A stretch of DNA of 64,000 bases, taken from positions 1 through 64,000 of the forward strand of contig JAUJMQ010000009.1 in the NCBI GenBank assembly GCA_030446775.1, read 5' to 3'. The notes beneath the pieces were generated by a model, which was not told the origin of the DNA, ran no database searches, and was given only the letters and a program-made list of their open reading frames with translations. Positions 8,065-16,425 of this stretch are shown piece after piece. Numbering within the stretch: position 1 is the stretch's first letter; each line of letters opens with the position of its first letter. Origin of the DNA: Egibacteraceae bacterium. Lineage in GTDB: Bacteria; Actinomycetota; Nitriliruptoria; Euzebyales; Egibacteraceae. The position numbers and the translations under genes were made by a program.

Positions 8065-9861
8065 CTACCGCGGGAACAACGCCTCGATCTCGCTGGCGAA
8101 GTTGGCCGCGACGTTGCGGCGGCGCAGCTTCAGCGACGGCGTCATCTCGTCATGCTCCAGGGTGAAGTCGCGCTCGAGCACCTTGAACTTGCGGATCGAC
8201 TCCGCGCGGGAGACCGTGGCGTTGGTCTCCGCGACGGCGGCGCGCATCTCGGCCTGCACGGCGTCGGCATCGGCCAGCGCCGCCGCGTCGCCCGACAGGC
8301 CCTTCTCGTCGGCGAAGGCGGCGAGCTCGTCGGGGTCCAGGGTGATCAGCGCCGCCACGTACGGCTTGTCGTCGCCGACGACCATCGCCTGGGACACCAG
8401 GCGGTGCGCCTTGAGACGCTCCTCGAGGACCGCCGGCGCGACGTTCTTGCCGGTCGAGGTGACGATGATCTCCTTCTTGCGTCCGGTGATGCGGACGTAG
8501 CCGTCGGCGTCGATCTCGGCGAGGTCGCCCGTGTCGATCCACCCGTCGTCGGTGAGGATCTCGCGGGTCGCCGGCTCGTTCTCCCAGTAGCCCGCAAAGA
8601 CGTTGCCGCCCCTGAGCAGCAGCTCGCCGGCGTCGCCGACGCGCGCCTCGACGCCGGGCAGCGGACGACCGCAGGTGCCGATCCGGAACTCGTCGGGGGT
8701 GTTGACGCACGCCGGCGCCGTCGTCTCGGTCATGCCGTAGCCCTCGAGGAGCGGGATGCCGGCGGCGTAGAAGAACTTCGACAGGTGCGGGCTGAGCGGC
8801 GCCCCTCCGCTGATCACGTACTTCAGGCGCCCACCGAGGGCCTCGCGGATCTTGCTGTAGACGAGCCGATCGGCGACGGCGTGGCCGGCCGACACGATCG
8901 GTCCCGCTCTGCGGCCCGCGGCCACCTTCGACGACCAGGCGGCGGCGTTGGACACGGCGAAGTCGAACACGCGCCGCTTGGAGCCCTGCGCCTTGCGCTG
9001 GGCGCCGTTGAACACCTTGTCCATCACCCGCGGCACGGCGAACAGGAACGTCGGGCGGAACGACGCGATGTCGGCCTGCAGCGTCCCCAGGGAGCGGGCG
9101 AAGCCGGTCGAGACATCCGCCTCGAGCACCATCAACTGCACGAGGCGCGCGAAGACGAGGGCGAGCGGCAGGAACAGCAGCGTCGCCTCGTCGGGCCCGG
9201 AGAGGATCTTGCGGAGCTGGACGGCGGCCTGCCGGACCGTCCACAGCACGTTGCCGTGCGTGAGCATGCAGCCCTTGGGGTTGCCCGTCGTCCCCGAGGT
9301 GTAGACGATCGACGCGAGGTCGGTCGGTCGGGTCGCGCGGGCACGCTCGTCGACCTCGGTGCGGTGCTCGTCGCCGGCACGGTCGGCCAGCGCGTCGAGC
9401 CCGCCGTCGTCGAAGACGAAGACCTCGCCCAGCGCCGGAGCCTGAGCCCGCGCCGCGTCGAGGTTCTTGGCGTGGTCGGCGGTCCCCGCCAACGCCAGCA
9501 CCGCCCCGGAGTCGGTCAGGATCCACGCGGACTGGCTCTGCGAGGACGTCTCGTAGATCGGCACGGTGACCGCGCCCGCCGCGAGGATGGCGAGGTCGGC
9601 GACCGTCCACTCCGGGCGCGTGCCGCTCATCAACGCGACGCGGTCGCCCGGCTCGACGCCCGCCGCGACGAGGCCGGCGGCGACGGCGCGTACCCGTTGC
9701 GCCAGCTCGCCCCAGGTGATGCCCTGCCAGCCTCCGTCGGCCCAGACCCGCAGGATCGCGGTGGAGCCCGCGGACTCGGCGCGCTCCCACAGCCGCGTCG
9801 TCAGGTTCTCGTCGGGACCGACCTCGACGGGCGGGTCGCCCTTCGCGTGTTGCACCGCCAT
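8065..9861 (-). CDS. fadD: Long-chain fatty acid-CoA ligase (AMP-dependent synthetase)
   Basis: A 598-residue ANL-superfamily enzyme activating long-chain fatty acids to acyl-CoA through an acyl-adenylate. The P-loop-like motif VYTSGTTGNPKG lies at about residues 186-197, the GYGMTETT adenine motif near residue 378, and the GDLAEIDADGYVRITGRKKE hinge with the conserved TGRKKE further on, followed by GKNVAP. Length and order fit the actinobacterial FadD15-like group. ATG at 9861 is preceded by AAGGAG. It is transcribed toward the rhomboid gene. Exact chain-length preference is unknown. Confidence 0.92.
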   Translation of the reverse strand: MAVQHAKGDPPVEVGPDENLTTRLWERAESAGSTAILRVWADGGWQGITWGELAQRVRAVAAGLVAAGVEPGDRVALMSGTRPEWTVADLAILAAGAVTVPIYETSSQSQSAWILTDSGAVLALAGTADHAKNLDAARAQAPALGEVFVFDDGGLDALADRAGDEHRTEVDERARATRPTDLASIVYTSGTTGNPKGCMLTHGNVLWTVRQAAVQLRKILSGPDEATLLFLPLALVFARLVQLMVLEADVSTGFARSLGTLQADIASFRPTFLFAVPRVMDKVFNGAQRKAQGSKRRVFDFAVSNAAAWSSKVAAGRRAGPIVSAGHAVADRLVYSKIREALGGRLKYVISGGAPLSPHLSKFFYAAGIPLLEGYGMTETTAPACVNTPDEFRIGTCGRPLPGVEARVGDAGELLLRGGNVFAGYWENEPATREILTDDGWIDTGDLAEIDADGYVRITGRKKEIIVTSTGKNVAPAVLEERLKAHRLVSQAMVVGDDKPYVAALITLDPDELAAFADEKGLSGDAAALADADAVQAEMRAAVAETNATVSRAESIRKFKVLERDFTLEHDEMTPSLKLRRRNVAANFASEIEALFPR

Positions 9862-10009
9862 CGTGGCTCCTTCGCCGCGGCTCGGTGGCGCCTGGCACTC
9901 CCCCGTGGCGCCGCATCGTACCCAGCGGGTCCGCGTTGCGGTGCGGCAGCCCGCAGCGGACCTGTGACGCGCTGGCAGCAGCGCCGACGGGGGCCGGCGG
10001 CGGCCACGG

Positions 10010-10821
10010 TCAGCGTCGGGCGTCGGCTCGCTGCAAGAAGTCGTCGACGACAGCCAGCCAGGCCGACGGGTTCTCCAGCTGCGGAGAGTGGACCGCGTCG
10101 GGCACGACCGCGAGCTCGGCGCCCGCGGCGGTGCGCGCGAGCAGGGCCTGCTCGGCGGGAAGCCAGGCGTCGTCGTGCTCGCCGTGGATCACCAGGACGG
10201 GGATGTCGACGCCTCGCAGGAACGCCCCGAGGGGCGCCGCCGCCATGAGGTTGCGGGCGAATCCCACGACCGCCGCGGGGTTCAGCGCCAGGAACCGCCG
10301 CCGCACGAACGCCTCGCGGACGGGGTCGGCGCGGATGCCGTCGCGCGCCCCCGGCCGGTCGCGGCTGACGAGGTAGGCCTTCTCCATGCTCTCGTCGCGG
10401 GCGGCCACCGCGATGCGCACGCAGTGCTCGGCCGCCTCGTCGCGCAGCGCGCCCATCCCCGTGGCCATCAGCACGAGCGAACCCAGCCGCTGGCTGGCTG
10501 CCGACGCGACCCGCTGGACGACGAGCCCACCGTGGGAGTGGCCCAGCAGGTGGAACTCTCCCAGCCCCACGGCATCGGCGGCACGCAGGATCCAGCCGGC
10601 GGTGGGCGCGAGACCGTAGGCCGCCGGGTCGTCGGGCCCGGGGGAGCCGCCGTGGCCGGGCAGGTCCAGGGCGACGACCCGGCGGCGCTCGGCGAGGGCG
10701 TCGACGACCGGGTCGAAGTCCTCCTTGGACCCGGTGAACCCGTGGACGAGCAGCAGCGGCGCGCCGGGCCGCCGCCCGCGTCGCGCAGGGCGACCGGCCG
10801 GCCGTCGATCGTGAGCGTCAT
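10010..10821 (-). CDS. Alpha/beta hydrolase, reading frame disrupted near the N-terminus
   Basis: The body encodes a typical serine hydrolase: LLLVHGFTGSKEDFDPV with the HG oxyanion motif, nucleophile elbow GHSHGG, an acid in IHGEHDD and a terminal His in DAVHSPQLE. The expected first residues MTLTIDGRPVALRDAGGG are encoded from the ATG at 10821 but in a different frame from the rest; the shift lies near 10770 in a GC-rich run. Reading either frame alone gives a truncated or wrong N-terminus. I treat it as one gene with a one-base indel. A TACCCT box ends 8 nt upstream of the ATG. It is divergent from hemQ. Substrate unknown. Confidence 0.75.
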
Positions 10822-10829
10822 GGCCGCCG

Positions 10830-10835
10830 AGGGTA
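10830..10835 (-). promoter_or_regulatory. Predicted -10 box (TACCCT), leaderless start
   Basis: On the minus strand, TACCCT lies 8 nt upstream of the ATG of the alpha/beta hydrolase gene. Confidence 0.35.
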
Positions 10836-10914
10836 GCGGGGGGCGCCGGCATCCCGGAGCGCCGGCCACCCGCGGCCGGGTTGCGGGCCGCCCCTGGCCC
10901 ATCAGATCCCTGGC

Positions 10915-10920
10915 TACGCT
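10915..10920 (+). promoter_or_regulatory. Predicted -10 box (TACGCT), leaderless start
   Basis: TACGCT ends 6 nt before the hemQ ATG at 10927, with no Shine-Dalgarno sequence between. Confidence 0.45.
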
Positions 10921-10926
10921 GGGCCG

Positions 10927-11732
10927 ATGCCGACATCACCCGTCTCCCCGTCCGAGGGCTGGGGCGTCCTGCACCTGTTCTTCCACCTGCGCCGCGACCT
11001 GCTGGAGGACTCCACCGCCGCGGCGAAGGACTTCGCGGGACGGCTGCAGGCCTTCGACGCCCGCGACGACTACCAGGTGCTCGCGTTCAGCGTGCTCGGA
11101 CAGAAGGCCGACATCGGCGTGATGGCGCTGGGCCCGGACCTCGCCGAGCTCGACTCGCTGTCGGTCGAGCTGGCCGCCTCGCCGCTGGGCGCGCGGGGCT
11201 GCTGCCGGCGGCGTCCTACGTGTCACTGACCGAGCTCAGCGAGTACACCGCCACCGAGGACGACGAGCGCGAGCGCCTCGCCGCCGAGGACGGGCTGGCG
11301 CCGGGGTCGCCGGAGCTCGAGGCGAAGCTGGCCGAGTTCCGGACGCGCATGGCCGAGTACCGGCGACACCGCCTGCACCCGAAGCTGCCGGCCCGCAAGG
11401 TGCTCGCCTTCTACCCGATGAGCAAGCGACGGGCCGCCGGCGACAACTGGTACACGCTGGACTTCGGCGAGCGCAAGCGGCTCATGGCCGGGCACGCCCG
11501 CGTGGGGCGGACCTACCGGGGGCGGGTGCTGCAGCTCATCACCGGGTCGGTCGGGCTGGACGACTGGGAGTGGGGCGTCACCCTGCTCGCCGACGATCCC
11601 AAGGCCGTCCGCGACATCGTCTACGAGATGCGCTTCGACGAGGTCAGCGCCCGCTTCGGCGACTTCGGCCCGTTCGTCACCGGGCTGGTGATGGAGCCGG
11701 CGGCGCTCATGACCCACGTCGGCCTGCTGTAG
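10927..11732 (+). CDS. hemQ: Coproheme decarboxylase HemQ (chlorite-dismutase family), frame disrupted
   Basis: HemQ carries out the last step of the coproporphyrin-dependent heme pathway of Gram-positive bacteria, peroxide-dependent decarboxylation of coproheme. The N-terminal part (VLHLFFHLRRDLL...LAFSVLGQKADIGVM) starts at the ATG 10927. The rest (SYVSLTELSEY, YPMSKRR, NWYTLDFGERKRLMAGHA, GRTYRG, WEWGVTL, MRFDEVSARFGDFGPF) is encoded one frame over, with the shift around 11186-11200 in CGCGCGGGG. The Tyr in NWYTLDF is the catalytic tyrosine position of the actinobacterial clade. Joined, the product would be about 267 residues, normal for HemQ. Loss of an essential heme enzyme is unlikely, so an indel error is probable. 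Confidence 0.85.
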
Positions 11733-11835
11733 CGACGTCGCGCGCGCGCATGCGCGGCGCCGGGCTGTGGTTTCCTGGGGGCCGCGGAGCCGGGCGGCCG
11801 GGTTCCGGGCGTCGCGGAGCGGATGGAGAGTGACC

Positions 11836-12993
11836 GTGAGGGGTGTGCGCCTCGGACGCCCGGTCACCGCCGCGCTGCCGCTGCTGGTCTCGGCGGCGCT
11901 GTTCACCGTCGTCGCGCTGCTGGCCGCCGCGGGTGTGGGCGGGGGCGCCAACGCCGTGGAGCTGCGACCGCAACTGCCGGTGCCGGGTCCCGGCGGCGCG
12001 ATCGCCACGGTGCTCCCGGACGGGGCGCCGGTGTTCGTCATCCGCCACGACGACGCCTCGGTCAGCGTCGTGTCGGCCGTCGACACGCACCTCAACAACC
12101 TGGTCGTGTGGTGCCCGGACAGCGGCGGATTCGTCGAGCCGGGTCCCGCGTCCCGTTGGGATGGGCGCGGCCGCTACGTGTTCGGACCGGCGCCGACGGG
12201 GTTGTCGGCGTACGAGGCCGAGCTCACGGCCGGCGGGAGGGTGCGCGTCGGCCGGCGGCTCGACCCGCCGGCCCGCAGCGTCGACGCGACCCCTCTCGCG
12301 ACCGACGCGTGTGTCGACGCGGAGGGCGCGGGGGGCATCAGCCCCGACGAGTCGCTCCTGCCCCCGGTCCAGGCACCCGAGGAGGTCCGCGGCTCCGGGC
12401 AGTTCGTCCGCGTGCGAGGACGGCTGTCGGTGCCGCGGGACGGGACCCCGCGGCTGTGCTCGATCCCCAGCGACGGGGTCGAGTGCCCGACGTCCGCGGC
12501 CGAGGTCGAGTCGCGGTTCTACGAGCGGGTCGGGCTGGGTGAACTGGTCGGCCACGCCGACGGGGTGTTCCTCGCGCGCGCCCTTCCGGGCCGCCGCTTC
12601 GCCGAGGTCGCCGGTCCCATGGGCGTCGTGCCCGACCAGCTGGTGTTTGGCGACCCTCCACCGCCGGACGTCGAGGCGATGCTGGAAGGGCACCTCGCGG
12701 ACCTCGACGTCGACGGAGACGCGGCCACGCTGGTGTTCGTCGATCCTGTGGCGCCGTCGGCGTCGGGCGCGGATCCACCGGCGACCTCCCGGCCGGCGCG
12801 CGCGTGGCCGCTGCGCTCCGACGCGCAGGTGTTCGACCCCAACGACACCAACCCCTCGGGGGTGATCTCGGTGGCCGAGCTGCACGACGACCTTCGACGC
12901 AACGGACCGCTGCAGGTCATCGCCAACCTCGACATCGAGGGCCGGGTCACCGCCGTCTTCGTCGACCCCGACCGGCCCCCCGAGCCACCGTAG
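11836..12993 (+). CDS. Exported protein with degenerate Rieske-like domain
   Basis: About 385 residues. A basic start followed by a hydrophobic stretch (ALPLLVSAALFTVVALLAAAGV) predicts a signal anchor. The first extracellular part contains WCPDSGGFVEPG then GRGRYVFGPAPTGLSAYEAEL and GRVRVG, a pattern like Rieske [2Fe-2S] proteins, but the CxH pairs are incomplete: only one Cys and no ligand His is present, so no cluster is expected. The remainder repeats VRGRL-type and ITAVFVDP beta motifs suggestive of OB-like folds. I chose GTG 11836 because GGAGAG lies 5 nt upstream; GTG 11830 is an alternative. No close family recognised. Confidence 0.55.
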   Translation: MRGVRLGRPVTAALPLLVSAALFTVVALLAAAGVGGGANAVELRPQLPVPGPGGAIATVLPDGAPVFVIRHDDASVSVVSAVDTHLNNLVVWCPDSGGFVEPGPASRWDGRGRYVFGPAPTGLSAYEAELTAGGRVRVGRRLDPPARSVDATPLATDACVDAEGAGGISPDESLLPPVQAPEEVRGSGQFVRVRGRLSVPRDGTPRLCSIPSDGVECPTSAAEVESRFYERVGLGELVGHADGVFLARALPGRRFAEVAGPMGVVPDQLVFGDPPPPDVEAMLEGHLADLDVDGDAATLVFVDPVAPSASGADPPATSRPARAWPLRSDAQVFDPNDTNPSGVISVAELHDDLRRNGPLQVIANLDIEGRVTAVFVDPDRPPEPP

Positions 12994-13511
12994 CCGGCGG
13001 GCAGAGCCGGGGGCGGCGTCGCAAACGTCGGTCCCTCACGGCCAGCGCGGGCCTCTGGGCGGGAGGACACATGTCACCTCCCGGAGCCGAGCCGCCCGGG
13101 ACTACGCGGGCGCCCCGCCGGAGACCTCGGCAGACACCCCTCGTCAGGCTGGCGTGAGCCGGGCGGCGTGGTGCTCCTTGGCCGAGACACGCGGCCATGC
13201 GGCGACCGCGCAGACGAGCGCCTCCTGCGCGAGCTCGGCGGCGACGTGCCGTCCCCGCAGTACAGCGTCAGGGCGCCACGAGCCGAGGGTGCTCGCTGCG
13301 ACTGAAGGCGTCCAGCCGCGCCTGATCGGTCGCCTCACCCCGTCGCGTCACCGCGCTTCGGTCTCGTCCACACCGCAAAGACGCACGACGAGCATCACTC
13401 ATGACACGCCGGCTCGAGAAGCGCTGCGTGAGCGCGGGAAGGAAGGTGACCCCGATCCGCAGCACGCCGCGAACAGCATGCAGCCACGGGCGACGACACC
13501 AGCATGAAGGT
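12994..13511. other. 518-bp stretch without a convincing gene
   Basis: Short open frames exist on both strands but none shows a recognisable family. The only structured site is the inverted repeat at 13060-13083. A frame on the minus strand ending near 13144 gives HVAAELAQEALVCAVAAWPR, which could be a remnant, but support is weak. Confidence 0.4.
13060..13083 (+). terminator. Hairpin downstream of the exported-protein gene
   Basis: CGGGAGG (13060-13066) pairs with CCTCCCG (13077-13083) around a 10-nt loop, 67 bp after the stop codon. There is no U-tract, in keeping with other hairpins in this window. Confidence 0.4.
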
Positions 13512-14012
13512 TCAGCGGCGTCGAGAGCGTCGAGCTGCATCAACACGGGTGGCGAATTCGGCGGGCCGCACCACCGGCCGGCCTCTCCACGGCGACATTG
13601 CCGTCAGGTCGACGTCGTCGGTGACAATGATGTCCGCCTCCGACTCCAGGGCGAGTTCGAGGATGCGGTTGTCCTCCCAGTCCGGGCAGTCGTCGACGCG
13701 CACCGTCGGTTGGACCACACCACCGCCAGACGCCTCGGCGATGTCGATGATCGTCTCGACGTACTCGCGGGCGGGACCGGTTTCCCACCCCAACCCGTCA
13801 GGCGACACGAGCACGCGGACGAGGTTTGTGAGCACGTGATCGCTCACGAACAGCGCGACATCCACGGCGTCGTTCGCGATCCCGACGCAGTCGGCGGATC
13901 GGTTGTCGCTGACGGGCGGGGGGTTGGGCCACACAAGGAACGGAGAGTTGCCGCCGGCCACCGCGCCGACGAGGACGTTGATGTCGTAGACCGCCCGAAT
14001 GCGGTCGGTCAC
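13512..14012 (-). CDS. PIN-domain toxin (putative TA system ribonuclease)
   Basis: A 166-residue PIN-domain protein of the COG1569 type, a metal-dependent RNase. The first acidic residue is Asp10 in AVYDINVLVGA, and the distal acidic cluster is DWEDNRILELALESEADIIVTDD, where active-site aspartates hold Mg. A helix between them (VLTNLVRVLVSP) is typical. GTG at 14012 overlaps the stop codon of the upstream RHH gene by 4 nt (GTGA), the classic antitoxin-toxin overlap. The C-terminus is arginine-rich. In toxin-antitoxin pairs such proteins cut tRNA or rRNA when freed of the antitoxin. Confidence 0.82.
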   Translation of the reverse strand: MTDRIRAVYDINVLVGAVAGGNSPFLVWPNPPPVSDNRSADCVGIANDAVDVALFVSDHVLTNLVRVLVSPDGLGWETGPAREYVETIIDIAEASGGGVVQPTVRVDDCPDWEDNRILELALESEADIIVTDDVDLTAMSPWRGRPVVRPAEFATRVDAARRSRRR

Positions 14013-14272
14013 GCGTCAGCGCGCTCCCTGAGGACCCGCTTGACCAGCGCGGCGGCATCCTGTGGCGCCAGCCCACGCTCTGCGGCGCGTGCCGCACCGT
14101 ACCGCTGCAGCCGCTGAAGCCGCTCGGCGCGGGCGGCGGCCTCCATGTGGCGCATGGCACGCCGGAGAAATGCGCTGCGGCTGCCGTCGCCGAACGTCTT
14201 GACCAACACATCGAGGCGCTCAATGTCGGGCTCTTCCAGGGAGAAGCCAACACTTCGGGCGCGTCTCGCCAT
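14009..14272 (-). CDS. Ribbon-helix-helix-type antitoxin
   Basis: An 87-residue small basic protein: SVGFSLEEPDIERLDVLVKTFG then SRSAFLRRAMRHMEAA, the strand-helix-helix pattern of MetJ/Arc repressors, followed by a long charged helix likely to wrap the toxin. It is translationally coupled to the PIN toxin and comes first, as antitoxins normally do. The start ATG at 14272 has a GGAAGGGGGG site upstream. A perfect 8-bp palindrome 36 bp upstream is a good candidate for autoregulation by the antitoxin or the complex. Confidence 0.75.
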   Translation of the reverse strand: MARRARSVGFSLEEPDIERLDVLVKTFGDGSRSAFLRRAMRHMEAAARAERLQRLQRYGAARAAERGLAPQDAAALVKRVLRERADA

Positions 14273-14284
14273 GATCCCCCCCTT

Positions 14285-14314
14285 CCACTAGGGTCACCGA
14301 CTGTGCATTGTGAA
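14285..14314 (-). promoter_or_regulatory. Candidate promoter of the TA operon
   Basis: On the minus strand TTCACA (14314-14309) and TAGTGG (14290-14285) are separated by 18 nt, a plausible -35/-10 pair. The -35 lies inside the TTGTGAAC/GTTCACAA palindrome, so a bound protein would block RNA polymerase. Confidence 0.4.
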
Positions 14315-14324
14315 CCGTTCACAA
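14308..14324. promoter_or_regulatory. Palindromic operator candidate of the TA operon
   Basis: TTGTGAAC, one base, then GTTCACAA: a perfect 8-bp inverted repeat, AT-richer than its surroundings, 36 bp upstream of the antitoxin start. This is the size of site bound by RHH or GntR-like dimers. Confidence 0.55.
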
Positions 14325-14483
14325 CGGGAAGTCAACGTCTGTGGTCGGACGGGCTTGCGCTAGGTCGTCCAGGTGTCGCTAACGCCCACGGCCGGTGTCC
14401 ATTGCATGCGTGCGGTCTTGCCGATGATTGCCGGCGGATCCAGCTGGTACGGCGCATGACCCGTTCGGCGACCGTGACAGGGG

Positions 14484-15043
14484 CTACACGTCCGCGGAGT
14501 CGTCCTGGCGGACCGACAGACGAGCCTGCTGGGAGGCGGCGGTGGGCAGCCCGGAGGCTGCTCCGTCTGCTGGGAGTCGGACGATCACCGACGGGTGAGC
14601 GCGGTACCGGCGCACGTGCGCGCGCGCTACCAACCGTGGTGCGAGGGCGAGAGCGAGCCTGCGCGCGCGACGCGACCAGGCAGCTCGCGCCTGGCACGCT
14701 CGGTCAGTCGCTGGAGGGCGTGCGGGTCGGCGTCGAGCAGCAGAAGGCCCGCCCAGGTGACTCCGGGGAGTCAGTGCCGCCGGGGCGGTGGGGCGGTCGG
14801 CCTCGCGCAGCAGCTCGTCCTCGTCAAGAGCAGTGGGGGCTGCGCCAGCGCGGCGTTCGCTCGCGCCGTCGAGTCGGCGTCCTCGCCGAGCTGGTCGGGG
14901 ATGAGCACCGTCGTCGCGTCGAGACGATTCGGGCGCAGTGGAGGCGTTCCGGCGATGGCCTGGCGTCGGCCCGCGGCTGATCGCGGCTCCGCAACCGACG
15001 CAGCAGGTTGAGCCGACCTCGTAGCAGGGGTCGGCGTCGGCAT
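14484..15043 (-). pseudogene. Decayed coding remnant, product not recognised
   Basis: Protein-like segments follow each other in different minus-strand frames: LDATTVLIPDQLGEDADSTA, DELLREADRPTAPAAL, WAGLLLLDADPHALQRLTER and HVRRYRAHPSVIVRLPADG, ending at a stop near 14484. Joined they would form roughly 185 residues. At least three frame changes are needed, and an in-frame stop interrupts one segment. I cannot name the family. It may be an old gene in decay next to the TA pair, or a gene broken by indel errors. The remaining 14330-15214 sequence shows no RNA gene I recognise. Confidence 0.35.
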
Positions 15044-15214
15044 GCTGTCGGGGCGTCCTGGTGCGTGCTGTGGTGGGTGCGGACGTGAGGGGGCACGGTC
15101 GTGCCGTGGGCGCCCTCACTGTGGTCTTGGTGGTGCTACCTCCGGTTCATCGCGGTTCGGGCCGACTTGGCTGGGGTTTCGGGATGTCGGCGGGTGGGGT
15201 TACGTGTTGTGGCC

Positions 15215-15490
15215 TTAGCTGTTGATGGCGTCCTTGAAGCCTTTGCCCGGCTTGAAGGCGGGGGCCTTGGAGGCCGCGACCTGCATCTCCTCACCGGTCT
15301 GGGGGTTGCGGCCGGTGCGGGCGGCCCGCTCGCGCACCTCGAACGTACCGAAGCCGGTCAGCGACACCTTCTCGCCACTCCCCAGCGCACCCTGGATGGA
15401 CTCCAGGACCGCGTCGAGCGCCGTGCTCATCTGCTTCTTGTCGAGGCCCGCCTTGGTCGCGGCGGCGTCGGCGAGCTGGCTCTTGTTCAT
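15215..15490 (-). CDS. hup: DNA-binding protein HU
   Basis: A 91-residue HU/IHF-family nucleoid protein. It begins MNKSQLADAAATKAGLDKKQ, with the helical dimerisation core, and has GFGTFEVRERAARTGRNPQTGE with the DNA-intercalating loop proline in RNPQTGE, ending KPGKGFKDAIN. It lacks the long Lys/Ala-rich C-terminal tail of mycobacterial and streptomycete HupB/HupS, so it is the short, general bacterial type. ATG at 15490 has a GGAGC site 5-9 nt upstream. It is monocistronic and divergent from a HAD hydrolase. Confidence 0.95.
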   Translation of the reverse strand: MNKSQLADAAATKAGLDKKQMSTALDAVLESIQGALGSGEKVSLTGFGTFEVRERAARTGRNPQTGEEMQVAASKAPAFKPGKGFKDAINS

Positions 15491-15730
15491 GTCTGCTCCT
15501 GTGCGTGGGCGTCGGTCTGGCGGTCGGGGACAAGGAGCGCCCGCGGATGTTCCGCGGCCGGCAGCAGTGCTCGGGTGCGGTGGCTGGCGGGCGCCACGCC
15601 GGGCGAAGCGGGTGCCGTCCGGCGGCCGCAGCGGGCTACGTTGCACGGAAATCCGCGCCACTGCAAGCACCCGGCCCCGCGGTACCGTCCCGGGATACCC
15701 GGGTCGCCTCGCCTCGAAAGGTGCCAACGC

Positions 15731-16384
15731 GTGTCCGGACGGCCCAGGTTGCGTCGGTGGGTGTGCCTCGACGTCGGTGAAGTCCTGGTCGACGAGACCC
15801 GCCTGTGGTCGACGTGGGCTGCCACCCTCGACGTTCCGCGCCTCACGTTCCTGGCGCTGCTCGGCGGTGCCATCGAGCGCTGGGGTGACCACACGCGCGC
15901 GTTCGACCTGCTCGGTGTGCCAGGTTGGCGAGACACCGAGCCGGAGGTGAAGCGGGCGTTCGGGGCCCTCCGTGCCGACGACCTGTACGTCGACGCCCGG
16001 TCCGCGCTCGTCGGGCTTCGGGAGGCGGGCATGGGCGTGGCCGTCGTCGCCAACCAGCCCGCGGACCGCCACGCTGAGCTTCTGGCTCTCGGCATCCAAC
16101 CGGACGTGATGGCGATGAGCGGCGCGCTCGGGGTCGCCAAGCCCGACCCCGGCTTCTTCGCCCGCATCCTGTCACTGCTCGGTAACCCGCCGCCCGGCGA
16201 GGTGGCCTACGTCGGCGACCGGATCGACAACGATGTCGTCCCTTCCCGCGCCGCCGGCATGCGTGCCGTGTGGCTGCGGCGAGGGCCGTGGAGCCTGCTC
16301 GCCGAGGACACCGGCGGCGCGGCGCATCTGGTCGTCACCTCGCTGGCCGAGCTCGCCGCCGATCCCGACGCCGCCTGGCGCTGA
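15731..16384 (+). CDS. HAD-superfamily hydrolase
   Basis: A 217-residue haloacid dehalogenase-type phosphohydrolase. Motif I is CLDVGEVLVDET (the second acidic residue of the usual DxD is Gly), motif II VAVVANQ, motif III KPDPGFFARIL and motif IV VGDRIDNDVVPSRAAGM. An alpha-helical cap lies between motifs I and II. GTG at 15731 has GAAAGG 8 nt upstream and starts just before motif I. The missing second Asp of motif I weakens phosphatase activity in some HADs, so dehalogenase-like or non-catalytic roles are possible. The substrate is unknown. It ends 42 bp before the convergent ArsC-like gene. Confidence 0.8.
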   Translation: MSGRPRLRRWVCLDVGEVLVDETRLWSTWAATLDVPRLTFLALLGGAIERWGDHTRAFDLLGVPGWRDTEPEVKRAFGALRADDLYVDARSALVGLREAGMGVAVVANQPADRHAELLALGIQPDVMAMSGALGVAKPDPGFFARILSLLGNPPPGEVAYVGDRIDNDVVPSRAAGMRAVWLRRGPWSLLAEDTGGAAHLVVTSLAELAADPDAAWR

Positions 16385-16425
16385 GCCACTGCCGCATCGT
16401 GGACCGCTCGTGCAACCGGTGCGGG

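Noticed and set aside
8023-10248. 741-codon plus-strand frame
   Set aside because: Antisense to the acyl-CoA synthetase gene, whose motifs are complete.
12994-13511. Small minus-strand genes in the gap
   Set aside because: Short frames without ribosome sites or family similarity.
14330-15210. Structural RNA (RNase P, tmRNA, SRP RNA)
   Set aside because: No conserved core sequences of these RNAs were seen on either strand.
15689-15703. CCCGGG-ATA-CCCGGG near-palindrome upstream of the HAD gene
   Set aside because: CCCGGG boxes are frequent by chance at this GC content; no supporting promoter elements.
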